Shown piece after piece: positions 8,112 through 15,355 of a stretch of 37,046 bases of DNA. Position 1 is the first letter of the stretch. Every line of letters begins with the position of its first letter. The translations under genes were made by a program, and so were the position numbers. The stretch comes from Planctomycetia bacterium (lineage in GTDB: Bacteria > Planctomycetota > Planctomycetia > Pirellulales > PNKZ01), in contig JAIOPP010000117.1 in the NCBI GenBank assembly GCA_021413845.1, forward strand, positions 1 through 37,046. Direction: 5' to 3'. The notes under the pieces are model-generated. The model was not told the origin of the DNA, ran no database searches, and saw only the letters and a list, made by a program, of their open reading frames with translations.

Positions 8112-8783
8112 TTGGTAGTCGGCGAGTCGTCGGCCCAATCTTACGAACTGCGCGATCCCGACGTGCGGCTCATGCTCGAAGTGCGCGACGACAACGCCGC
8201 CGCTTTCGAGGAGTTGATGCTGCGCTATCAGAATCGTTTAGTGACGGTGCTCGAACACCTGACCGGCCAGCGCGACGCCGCGGAAGACTTGGCTCAAGAA
8301 GTGTTTCTGCGCGTGTATCGCTCGCGGAAGAAATACGTGCCGGGCTCGAAGTTCTCGACCTGGCTGTTCACGATCGCCAATAACGTCGCCTCGAACGCGC
8401 GCAGAAGTCGGGCCCGCAGGAAGGAACGAAACCTCACGCCGGCCGAGGGAGACGAGACCGGCGCGTGGGGCGCAGCGCCGCTCGAACAACTGGCCTTGGC
8501 GAAGAGCGCGCTCATGCCGACGCGCCAGTTGGATAAAGCGGAAATGCGCGAAGTCGTGAAGCTCGCCCTCGATACGCTCAACGAACGCCAACGGCTCGCG
8601 GTCTTGCTTTGCAAATTCGAGAACATGAGCTACACCGAAATTTCCGAAACGATGGGGATGACCCCGCAAGCGATCAAGTCGCTGCTGTCGCGAGCGCGCG
8701 ACAATTTACGCGACGTGTTGGAAGCGTATCTCGAACGGGGCGTTTTGCCGGGCAAGTCGAACGTCGCCGGAGAAACGCCATGA
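8112..8783 (+). CDS. ECF-type RNA polymerase sigma factor
   Basis: The 223-residue product is a group 4 (ECF) sigma factor. Region 2 covers roughly residues 15-95 and includes AAFEELMLRYQNRLVTVLEHLTGQRDAAEDLAQEVFLRVYRS and KFSTWLFTIANN. Region 4 covers roughly 150-205 with LDTLNERQRLAVLLCKFENMSYTEISETMGMTPQAIKSLLSRAR, a helix-turn-helix that recognises the -35 element. The proposed TTG start at 8112 has only a poor AGG three bases upstream, so the N-terminus could begin a little later; the conserved part starts near ELRDPDVRLML. Its stop codon overlaps the start of the next gene (ATGA at 8780-8783), indicating translational coupling to the anti-sigma factor. Confidence 0.92.
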   Translation: MVVGESSAQSYELRDPDVRLMLEVRDDNAAAFEELMLRYQNRLVTVLEHLTGQRDAAEDLAQEVFLRVYRSRKKYVPGSKFSTWLFTIANNVASNARRSRARRKERNLTPAEGDETGAWGAAPLEQLALAKSALMPTRQLDKAEMREVVKLALDTLNERQRLAVLLCKFENMSYTEISETMGMTPQAIKSLLSRARDNLRDVLEAYLERGVLPGKSNVAGETP

Positions 8784-9310
8784 GCGACCGCGACGGAACC
8801 ACCGTGCCGGACATGCAAGCTCAGCTCAACGCCTATCTCGACGGCGAAGTCGACGGCGAAGAGCGGACGCGCATCGAGCAAGCGCTCGCCGACGATACCC
8901 GCATGCAGCACGATTTCCAACGGCTGCAACGGGCCTGGGACTTGCTCGACGTGTTGCCGCGCGCCGACGTCGGCACCGGTTTCACGCAAATGACGGTCGA
9001 GATGATCGCGCTGGACGCCAAGCAGCAGTTGGCCGCGGTGCAGAAGGTCGTGCCGCGGCGCACTTGGATCGATCGGCTGCTCATCGCCGGCGGCGTGGCG
9101 ACGGCGGGCGTGGCGGGCTTTTTCCTCGTCGACGCGCTCCGCACCCGGCCCGACGACACGATGCTGCGCGACCTGCCGGTCTTAGAGCGGCTCGATCTGT
9201 ACGGGCTAACGGAGCCGGGCGAGAACGCCGAGTTCTTCCGCCAGCTGCGTGATCGGCGCGTTTTGGCCGAGCCCGCGCCGTCGAATGCACCGGCCGTAAA
9301 ACGGAAATAG
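8780..9310 (+). CDS. Membrane-anchored anti-sigma factor
   Basis: The product has 176 residues and is the likely inhibitor of the preceding ECF sigma factor. The N-terminal cytoplasmic part shows the anti-sigma pattern LNAYLDGEVDGEERTRIEQALADD (about residues 16-39). The zinc-binding His/Cys residues of the ZAS type are absent. One transmembrane helix is visible (IAGGVATAGVAGFFLVDAL, about residues 88-108). The extracytoplasmic tail contains LPVLERLDLYGLTEPGENAEFFRQL, seen in planctomycete proteins of this context. The start is fixed by the ATGA overlap with the sigma gene. The last five codons, including the stop, are tandemly duplicated in the DNA at 9296-9325. Confidence 0.85.
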   Translation: MSDRDGTTVPDMQAQLNAYLDGEVDGEERTRIEQALADDTRMQHDFQRLQRAWDLLDVLPRADVGTGFTQMTVEMIALDAKQQLAAVQKVVPRRTWIDRLLIAGGVATAGVAGFFLVDALRTRPDDTMLRDLPVLERLDLYGLTEPGENAEFFRQLRDRRVLAEPAPSNAPAVKRK

Positions 9311-9325
9311 GTAAAACGGAAATAG
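9296..9325. repeat. Exact 15-bp tandem duplication across a stop codon
   Basis: GTAAAACGGAAATAG occurs at 9296-9310 and again directly at 9311-9325. The first copy encodes the last residues V-K-R-K and the stop of the anti-sigma gene. The second copy is downstream and untranslated. Replication slippage is the simple explanation. Confidence 0.9.
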
Positions 9326-9354
9326 AACTCATTCTTTCGCTGCGTTAGGTTTCG

Positions 9355-10686
9355 ATGTCTCCACAAGATCCTGAAAAAACCGTTCACGAAGATGTCGGCC
9401 TCACCGCCGCGACGAGCATCGTCGGGCCGGTGGAAGATTGGTTGCGCGGCAGCCCGATCGAAGTGACGGACCGCGAACCGGAGACGTTCGAGCTGCCGGA
9501 GAAGTCTTGGACCTGGGGACGAGTCGCCATCGCGGCTGCGATCGTCGCCGTCGCGGCCGGGGAGCTCGCTTGGGTGCTGTCGTCGCGCGATTCGTTGGCC
9601 GCTCGGCGCCGCGCTACCGCCGTCTTGTCCGAAAGCGAAAAGGCCGCGCTCGAGGCGAAGCGCGAACGCTTCGAGAAACTCGATCCGACCGAGCAAGCGC
9701 GCCTCCGGGCCTTGCAAGCCGAACTGGCCGAAGACGCGAGCCCGGAATCGTTGTATTCGACGTTGGAAGATTATTTGAAGTGGAAGTCGCAGTTGGCACC
9801 GCAAGAGAGCGCGATGTTGGCCGGCCTGGCGCCGAGCGAACGGACGGCGCGCGTCGTCGCCGTGGCCGGCGAGAAGCAAACGGAAGAGACGAAGCGCTTC
9901 AGCGATGCCGACTCGAAGAAGCTGATCACTTGGCTCGAACTCGAAATCCGCACGCATCAAGCGCGCATCCTCGAACATCTTCCCCCGCCGGTTCGAGAAC
10001 GCTTCGAGAACATGGGAGATCGCGAACGCTCTTGGGCGTTGATGTATCATTTGCTCTCGGCGCGCGGGTCGGGTCCGCGGCTCGAAGAGTTCGCCACCGA
10101 TCTGCCGAAGCTGCGCGCTCAACTTTCGCCGGCCGCGCAGGCCCGTTGGGATGCGGCGATGAAAAGCAAAGAAGGTTTCAGGAACTTATTGACCGATTGG
10201 GTTCGCCAATCGGTCGAGCGCTGCGTAGCGCAGCAGCGCGACGGAGGCAAGCCGTATCAACAGATCGCCGACAACGAGCTGAGAAAGTTCTTCGAGCACA
10301 AACTGCCCGAAGCGGAGCGTCAGCGTTTGCTCTCCCTGCCGCCGGAGGAAATGGCTGCGCAGTTGAAGCGTGAGTATTTGCGCAACAAAGGAATGTGGAA
10401 AGAGCACGGCGGAAAGCCGGGCCCCTACGCGCGACAGCCGTTCGGCTCGGCCGACGATCCGCGCTCGGACGGCTTTCGCTACGGCCCGGGCGGCCCTGGA
10501 GATCGGCGTCCGCCCGGCGACGGCCCGCCACCCCCTCCTCCGCCGCGCGATGGGGAGTTCCGCTCCGGCGACATGCCGGGAGGCGACCGCGGGATGCAGA
10601 AGCCGCGCCGCGACCGCGAAGAGAATCCCGAGAAGGAAAACAAGGTGAAGAAGCCGACCTCCGAGCGGAAGCCCGACCCCTCCTAA
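9355..10686 (+). CDS. Single-pass membrane protein with Pro-rich tail, DUF3106-like
   Basis: I do not recognise a characterised function. The 443-residue product has a soluble N-terminus of about 55 residues, one transmembrane helix (about 56-75), a long helical extracytoplasmic region and a disordered C-terminus from about residue 355 that is rich in Gly, Pro, Arg and Asp and includes a run of Pro residues. The helical part repeats patterns such as FEKLDPTEQARLRALQAEL and LAPSERTARVVAVAGE, which resemble the DUF3106 type (short L-x-P-x-E helical motifs). It lies 44 bases after the anti-sigma gene in the same direction, so it probably belongs to the same sigma-dependent operon and may be a target or sensor component. 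Its 3' end is convergent with the SDR gene. Confidence 0.75.
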   Translation: MSPQDPEKTVHEDVGLTAATSIVGPVEDWLRGSPIEVTDREPETFELPEKSWTWGRVAIAAAIVAVAAGELAWVLSSRDSLAARRRATAVLSESEKAALEAKRERFEKLDPTEQARLRALQAELAEDASPESLYSTLEDYLKWKSQLAPQESAMLAGLAPSERTARVVAVAGEKQTEETKRFSDADSKKLITWLELEIRTHQARILEHLPPPVRERFENMGDRERSWALMYHLLSARGSGPRLEEFATDLPKLRAQLSPAAQARWDAAMKSKEGFRNLLTDWVRQSVERCVAQQRDGGKPYQQIADNELRKFFEHKLPEAERQRLLSLPPEEMAAQLKREYLRNKGMWKEHGGKPGPYARQPFGSADDPRSDGFRYGPGGPGDRRPPGDGPPPPPPPRDGEFRSGDMPGGDRGMQKPRRDREENPEKENKVKKPTSERKPDPS

Positions 10687-10713
10687 GCTTCTTGTTCTAT
10701 ACCGGCGGCACCT

Positions 10714-11499
10714 TTATGCCGGCGGCACGCCGAGCGATTTGCCGCCGTCGATGGCGATGCTCGTTCCGGACACCATCAGCGCCGCATCGCTTGCCAAATA
10801 GCAAATCGCCTCGGCCACTTCTTCCGGAGTGATCATGCGGCGATGGGCCTTCGCGAGCGGGCTGGCATCGATGAACATCTGCGCCGTGGCTCGCGGATCT
10901 TGGGCCTTCGCCAAGTCGGCGTTCATCATGCCCGTATCGCCGACCGGGCCCGGGCAGACGGCGTTCACGCGGATCTTGTCGCGGGCGTGGCTTAGGGCCA
11001 GGCTTTTCGTCAGCGCGATCATCGCCCCTTTGCTGGTGCTGTAGACGGGATCGTGGGCGCGAGGCAACAGCCCGGCGTTGCTGGAGACGTTGACGATGCT
11101 TCCGCCGCCGCCGGCGCGCATCGGACCGATGCAATGTTTCGACGTGAGAAATACCGACTTGAAGTTCGTATCGAGCACGCGGTCCCATTCGTCTTCCGTG
11201 ACGTTGGGGATTTGTTTCACGAGGCCGATCCCGGCATTGTTGACCAAGATGTCGATTCGGCCCGTCGCGGCGAACGCGGCGTCGACGAGCGATTGCACGT
11301 CGGCCTCGCGCCGGACGTCGCAGAGGAGTTGCACGATGCCGAGTTCGGCGAACCGTGCTTCGTTTTCGGGCTGCGGCCGGATGTCGCCCGTGAAGACACG
11401 CGCGCCGCCGAGCGCAAGCTTGATGGCCGTTGCTCGGCCGATGCCGAACGCGCCGCCGGTGACGATCGCCGTGCGCCCTGCGAATGGTCTTTCGCTCAT
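10714..11499 (-). CDS. Short-chain dehydrogenase/reductase (SDR)
   Basis: The 261-residue product is a classical SDR oxidoreductase. It shows the nucleotide-binding TGGAFGIGRA motif (residues 14-23), NNAG at 87-90, the catalytic Ser near 139-140, and Tyr153 with Lys157 in YSTSK. The segment RVNAVCPGPVGDTGM after the active site is also typical. Asp39 after the second strand (VFTGDI) suggests NAD(H) preference. The substrate is unknown; sugars, polyols or acyl intermediates are all possible. The length is normal for the family. The start lies seven bases after the stop of sppA on the same strand, so the two genes are probably co-transcribed. Confidence 0.93.
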   Translation of the reverse strand: MSERPFAGRTAIVTGGAFGIGRATAIKLALGGARVFTGDIRPQPENEARFAELGIVQLLCDVRREADVQSLVDAAFAATGRIDILVNNAGIGLVKQIPNVTEDEWDRVLDTNFKSVFLTSKHCIGPMRAGGGGSIVNVSSNAGLLPRAHDPVYSTSKGAMIALTKSLALSHARDKIRVNAVCPGPVGDTGMMNADLAKAQDPRATAQMFIDASPLAKAHRRMITPEEVAEAICYLASDAALMVSGTSIAIDGGKSLGVPPA

Positions 11500-11506
11500 A
11501 GATGAT

Positions 11507-12544
11507 TTACTTGCCGGAGTTCGGCCACGAAAACAGGTAGTAGGCTTTCGGCGTGGCGAGATCGAGCAAGGCCTGCACTTCGCTCTTCTGCGCCGCTGCC
11601 GAAGCGCCGACGAGCGTATCGGCCAGCGACTTCGGGCGATGGTACTTCACGGCCTTGGTCGTCGCGGCATCGAGCGACGCAAGCTCCATCGCGCGGGCGA
11701 TCGCGTCTTCGACGAAGCCTTGTTTGTCGACGAGCCCGAGCTCGAGGGCTTGCTTGGTCGTGAAGACTTGTCCGGTCGTGGCCTTCTTCAATTGATCGTC
11801 GGTGAGCTTCGGGCGGCCCGACTTGACGATCCCTTTGAAGCGATCGAAGCTCTCTTTCACGAGCTCCTCGAACACCGCTTTTTCTTCGGGGGTCATCTTG
11901 CGGGTAATGCTGCCGATTCCCTTAAGCGGAGCGCTCTTGATCGTGTCGTCTTCGACTTCCCACTTCTCCATCAGGCCCGCGATGTTGTAGTGCGGGATTA
12001 AGACGCCGATCGAGCCGGTCCAAGTGGTCGGCTCGGCGAAGATGACGTTCTCCTTCGTGCCGCAGGCCATCGACACATAGTAGCCTCCGCTGGCGGCGAG
12101 GCCTCCCATGCTGACGACGAACGGCATGTTGCGGTCGATGCTCAGCTTGCGCAGGTGGTGGTACATGAAGTCGCTGCCGGTGACGGTTCCGCCGGGGGAG
12201 TCGACGCGCAGCACGACGGCCTTCACTTTCGGATCGGCCAAGACCTTGTCGACTTGCTTCTTCACCGCTTCGCCGTCTTCGATCACGCCATCGATCTCGA
12301 TCACGGCGACCTTGTTCACTCCGTCTTTCGCGAGCGAGTGGTAGCGCTCTTCGAGTTTGTTGTCCGGGTCTTGCGAGAACGAATCGGGGCTCGTGAGGGC
12401 GAAGATCACGGCAAGCACGAACAGTGCGATTCCGAGCCAAGTGATTAAGCCGACCAGGCGTGCTAGCAGACTCGGCTTCGGCTGCACGGCGATATAAACC
12501 GGCTGACCGGGACCAGGATTGCTCGGAGCGGAAAAGCTGGACAT
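11507..12544 (-). CDS. sppA: Signal peptide peptidase SppA, short type
   Basis: The 345-residue product is a membrane-bound serine peptidase of family S49, which degrades cleaved signal peptides. It is the short type with one catalytic domain, as in Bacillus. The N-terminus has a proline-rich cytoplasmic segment and one transmembrane helix (about residues 30-50). The protease domain has VDSPGGTVTGSD, the nucleophile Ser152 in GGLAASGGYYVSMA, TGSIGVL, and the likely general base Lys208 in KSAPLKGIGS. All key residues appear intact. It is the first gene of a probable minus-strand operon with the SDR gene. The start at 12544 is supported by the N-terminal topology, although the ribosome binding site is weak. 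Confidence 0.94.
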   Translation of the reverse strand: MSSFSAPSNPGPGQPVYIAVQPKPSLLARLVGLITWLGIALFVLAVIFALTSPDSFSQDPDNKLEERYHSLAKDGVNKVAVIEIDGVIEDGEAVKKQVDKVLADPKVKAVVLRVDSPGGTVTGSDFMYHHLRKLSIDRNMPFVVSMGGLAASGGYYVSMACGTKENVIFAEPTTWTGSIGVLIPHYNIAGLMEKWEVEDDTIKSAPLKGIGSITRKMTPEEKAVFEELVKESFDRFKGIVKSGRPKLTDDQLKKATTGQVFTTKQALELGLVDKQGFVEDAIARAMELASLDAATTKAVKYHRPKSLADTLVGASAAAQKSEVQALLDLATPKAYYLFSWPNSGK

Positions 12545-12876
12545 AGCGATACCTACGAAAGGAGTATGAACGCAAACGGAATCCCGACGCGACGCGAAGT
12601 CGTTCTCGCGATTGTATCCCCGCAGGCGTGGGAGGCCAACCGGCGCACGTCGTTCGCTCGGCCTCGGTTGCCGAGGGGGCTTCTATGCAGGAGCTTCGCG
12701 GGAGTGTTTCGCCGGCGCGGGCCGACTTCCACCTAGCCTTGGAAGTCGGAGAGCGTTAAGCTACCGACCAGCCTGAGAGACATGCAGCCAGCGTGCCGTC
12801 TCCACGTGCCGGCCATGGATGTCAGGAGTGCCGGCAGATCGTTTTCTCGCCGTTCGGGCGTACTAGGGAGAGTATC
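12545..12876. other. Divergent intergenic region with hairpins
   Basis: This 332-base region lies between sppA (minus) and the isomerase-like gene (plus). It contains a 10-bp perfect hairpin (arms 12722-12731 and 12740-12749, loop CCTAGCCT) and a smaller one, CCTCGG-TTG-CCGAGG, at 12662-12676. Neither has a T tract and both lie upstream of coding starts, so they are leader structures or operators, not obvious terminators. Confidence 0.45.
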
Positions 12877-13632
12877 GTGTTTGTCGCCGCTTCGACCGAT
12901 TGCTTCGCTCAACTTCCGCTGAATGCCGCGCTGAAGAAGTTGTTCGACTTGGAATACACGCGCGCGGAAATCGTGTTGCGCGAGTCGGGCCCTCAGCTTC
13001 GCCCTTCGCAAGTGCATGCCGATCTCGAGTCGGCCGTGGTCGCGTGTCGCGATACGCATCGCCTGACGCCGATCGCCTACTTCTACGACGTCGATCCGGA
13101 GATTCCGGAATTCTATAAACAGTTCGCCAGCATCTGTAAGTTGGCGAAGGCCACGAAGGTCGGCGTCATTACGGTGCGCGCGGGAGAACTCGGCACGCCG
13201 TTCAATGCCGAGATCGAACGCTTGCGCGAGCTCGTGAAGATCGCGACGATCGAAGGCGTATTGGTCGGTTTGAAGACCGAGGCCGACCGGATGACGCAAG
13301 ACCCGGACACGGCGAAGGTGCTGTGCGACAACGTGAAGGGGCTCTGCCTGACGCTCGACCCGAGCCACTACCACCACGGCCCGATGTACGGCGCGAAGTA
13401 CGATCACTTGCTGCCGTATGTTTGTCATACGCAACTGCGCGACTCGAACAAGAAGGCGCTGCAAGTGAAGGTCGGCCAAGGGGAGATCGAATACGGGCGG
13501 ATCGTATCGCACTTGTTTAAGTTCAAGTACCAACGCGCGTTCTGCGTGAACATCGCCGATCAGGAAGATCCGGAAATCGATCACCTCGGCGAGATGCGAA
13601 AAATGAGGTTGCTGTTAGAGAGCTTGCTGTAG
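12877..13632 (+). CDS. TIM-barrel sugar phosphate isomerase/epimerase-like protein
   Basis: The product of about 251 residues belongs to the xylose isomerase-like TIM-barrel group (AP endonuclease 2 fold). Conserved elements are the central strand VLVGLKTEADRMTQDPDTA with its Glu, LCLTLDPSHYHHGP with Asp and His ligands, CHTQLRDSNKKALQVKVGQGEIEYGRI with the H-x3-R-D pair and the Q-G-E element, and the C-terminal FCVNIAD. Such proteins bind one divalent metal and usually interconvert sugars or sugar phosphates; the exact substrate is unknown. I chose GTG at 12877 because AGGGAG ends six bases upstream and the frame upstream has no family similarity. The frame itself is open to 12793. Confidence 0.85.
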   Translation: MFVAASTDCFAQLPLNAALKKLFDLEYTRAEIVLRESGPQLRPSQVHADLESAVVACRDTHRLTPIAYFYDVDPEIPEFYKQFASICKLAKATKVGVITVRAGELGTPFNAEIERLRELVKIATIEGVLVGLKTEADRMTQDPDTAKVLCDNVKGLCLTLDPSHYHHGPMYGAKYDHLLPYVCHTQLRDSNKKALQVKVGQGEIEYGRIVSHLFKFKYQRAFCVNIADQEDPEIDHLGEMRKMRLLLESLL

Positions 13633-13678
13633 GCTTGCCGAACGGACACGCAAGGCTCACGCAACTCGAACAATTATG

Positions 13679-13716
13679 AGGCCGCGCGATCGCAAGATCG
13701 TGCGGCCTTTTTCTTT
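13679..13716 (+). terminator. Intrinsic terminator after the isomerase-like gene
   Basis: A 13-bp stem (13679-13691 with 13696-13708, one G-T wobble) closed by GCAA is followed by TTTTTCTTTTTTC. This is a strong rho-independent terminator about 45 bases after the stop codon. Confidence 0.92.
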
Positions 13717-13982
13717 TTTCGTCGCTTGTCGAACGAACAACTTGCGCATGCGGCTGTAAAGACGTTTGCTCCGGCAATACTAAGCTTCGCGACTCAGCTC
13801 TCACGCGAATCTTACAAACACGCAATCTTTCTCTAAAGAGATGTTGCGACAATCCTCGCCGATGAATCAGCAAAGGATCGGCATCTCGTGCGGAGAGTTC
13901 GACGTCGAAGCGACGGCGATCAGGCGAGATGCCCCGTTCGGTTGAAAAACCGCAAAGCCGTCAAGGCAGGGAGCAGAGAGAG
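13717..13982 (+). other. Leader region of the first prepilin-like gene with possible structured RNA
   Basis: The region upstream of the prepilin gene has no open frame of interest. A 9-bp stem pairs GGCATCTCG at 13880-13888 with CGAGATGCC at 13924-13932 and contains the palindrome TTCGACGTCGAA. It is followed by CGGTT-GAAA-AACCG, then CAAAGCC, GTCAA and GGC, and then by AGGGAGCAGAGAGAG before the ATG. The GAAA-capped hairpin followed by GCAAAGCC resembles the second half of the c-di-GMP-I (GEMM) riboswitch consensus, but the usual CAGGGCAAACC half is not evident. I treat it as a candidate structured leader only. Confidence 0.3.
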
Positions 13983-15134
13983 ATGATGTTTTATTTAGGT
14001 CGCCATACGTGTCGTCGGAGACGAACGCCTTCGAATATCGCCGAGCGCGCCGCTTTTACGTTGGTGGAAGTTCTCGTCACGATGTCGATCGTCGGGATTC
14101 TCGCCGCGATCGCCTTGCCCGCGATTCAGAAAGTTCGCGAGAGTGCGCGCGATGGGACGTGCAAAAGCAATCTCCGACAGCTCGGCGTAGGGCTCATGCA
14201 ATACGGCACGCGCTCGAACTATCTTTGCTCCGGCGCTTGGGATTGGAAGCGAGACGGAGCGGTGACGGAAGTGGGTTGGGTCGCCGACATGGTGCATCAA
14301 GGGACTTCGCCGGGCGATATGCTTTGCCCCTCGAGTCCGCAAAAGCTGAGCAACGTCTACGCGCAGATGTTGACGTTCGACCCGACGGGTAACCCCTGCG
14401 CCGACAGCCTCGGCAAGGCCGATCAAACGATGCCCGACGGCACGGTGGTGCCGAACCCTTGCCGTGCGATCTTCACGGCCTCGGACAAAGGGAAGATGCT
14501 CGATGAGCTGTTGCTGGCGAAGAAGTTCAATACGAACTATGCGGCGGGCTGGTTCTTGGTGCGCTCCGAAGTCGACATCGACAATCGCGGCCTGCTTGTG
14601 AACAAGAAACCTACTTGCGCAAAAACTCCGCGCGAACGGGGCTGCACCTTCGGCCCGTTGGCGATGTCGAAGATCGGCGGCTATCGAGTGACGTCGAGCA
14701 TCGTGCCGCTCATGGGCTGCGGAATTCAAGCGGAAGCAGGGGAAAACATGCTTTCGCAAGCGGTCGGCGAATTCGACGAAGGAACGTTTCTCGCCGACGC
14801 CTTTACCGACGGCCCGCGCGATAAGACGACGAACAAAGCACCGGTCGTTTCCGGCGCAGTCGGCGCCGCGGCTTGGTACGGGCCGTGGAATCAAACGCTG
14901 CAAGACTATCGTTCGTTTGCCCCAGTGCATTACGGGCCCGCGTATGGTTCGTGCAACATCCTTTTTCTCGACGGCAGCGTGCAATCGTTCAGCGATCTCA
15001 ATGGAGATAAATTGCTCAACAACGGCTTCGCCGCTTCTACGGAGTCGGGCTACATCGACGACGAAGTCGAGCTCCCGGCCGCATTGATCCATAGCATGTG
15101 GTCGTTGGATCCGGCACGTCTCGCACCTCGATAA
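13983..15134 (+). CDS. DUF1559 prepilin-like protein 1
   Basis: The product of about 383 residues is a pseudopilin-like exported protein of the DUF1559 family, which is greatly expanded in planctomycetes. After a short basic leader it has the type IV prepilin signature A24-FTLVEVLVTMSIVGILAAIALPAIQKVRESAR, with the conserved Glu at position +5. The residue before the cut site is Ala, where Gly is usual. The folded domain has several Cys residues in short motifs (LCSG, LCPSSP, NPCADS). The C-terminal DUF1559 signature is H316-x13-DG, longer than the standard H-x9-DG. The ATG at 13983 (or the adjacent one at 13986) has a purine-rich AGGGAG upstream. It precedes a paralogue by 221 bases. Confidence 0.88.
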   Translation: MMFYLGRHTCRRRRTPSNIAERAAFTLVEVLVTMSIVGILAAIALPAIQKVRESARDGTCKSNLRQLGVGLMQYGTRSNYLCSGAWDWKRDGAVTEVGWVADMVHQGTSPGDMLCPSSPQKLSNVYAQMLTFDPTGNPCADSLGKADQTMPDGTVVPNPCRAIFTASDKGKMLDELLLAKKFNTNYAAGWFLVRSEVDIDNRGLLVNKKPTCAKTPRERGCTFGPLAMSKIGGYRVTSSIVPLMGCGIQAEAGENMLSQAVGEFDEGTFLADAFTDGPRDKTTNKAPVVSGAVGAAAWYGPWNQTLQDYRSFAPVHYGPAYGSCNILFLDGSVQSFSDLNGDKLLNNGFAASTESGYIDDEVELPAALIHSMWSLDPARLAPR

Positions 15135-15300
15135 CGTTTCCACGTTGCAAGCGGCGATCGCGCGATTTCTTGCAGCAAAACTACACTCGCTTCTTACGTG
15201 ATTCTCACGCGCCGCTGATCGGCATCTGACACGACTTCGCTACAACTGCGGCACGAACACACGACGCACCGCGAGGCAAGTGACGACCTCGCGATGCGAT

Positions 15301-15312
15301 CCTGAATTCAGG
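15301..15312. repeat. 12-bp perfect palindrome upstream of DUF1559 protein 2
   Basis: CCTGAATTCAGG is a perfect palindrome 43 bases upstream of the second prepilin start. A 7-bp hairpin, CGCGAGG with CCTCGCG, lies just before it near 15271-15294. They could be a regulator site or part of a leader structure; no regulator can be named. Confidence 0.35.
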
Positions 15313-15355
15313 TTCTTTCTGTCCGCTTCCCGCAACCCAGTTTGAGAGTGACGAA

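Noticed and set aside
15301-15312. CCTGAATTCAGG as a LexA-type or other named operator
   Set aside because: The palindrome is real but matches no operator consensus I can name with confidence, so I kept it only as an unassigned repeat.
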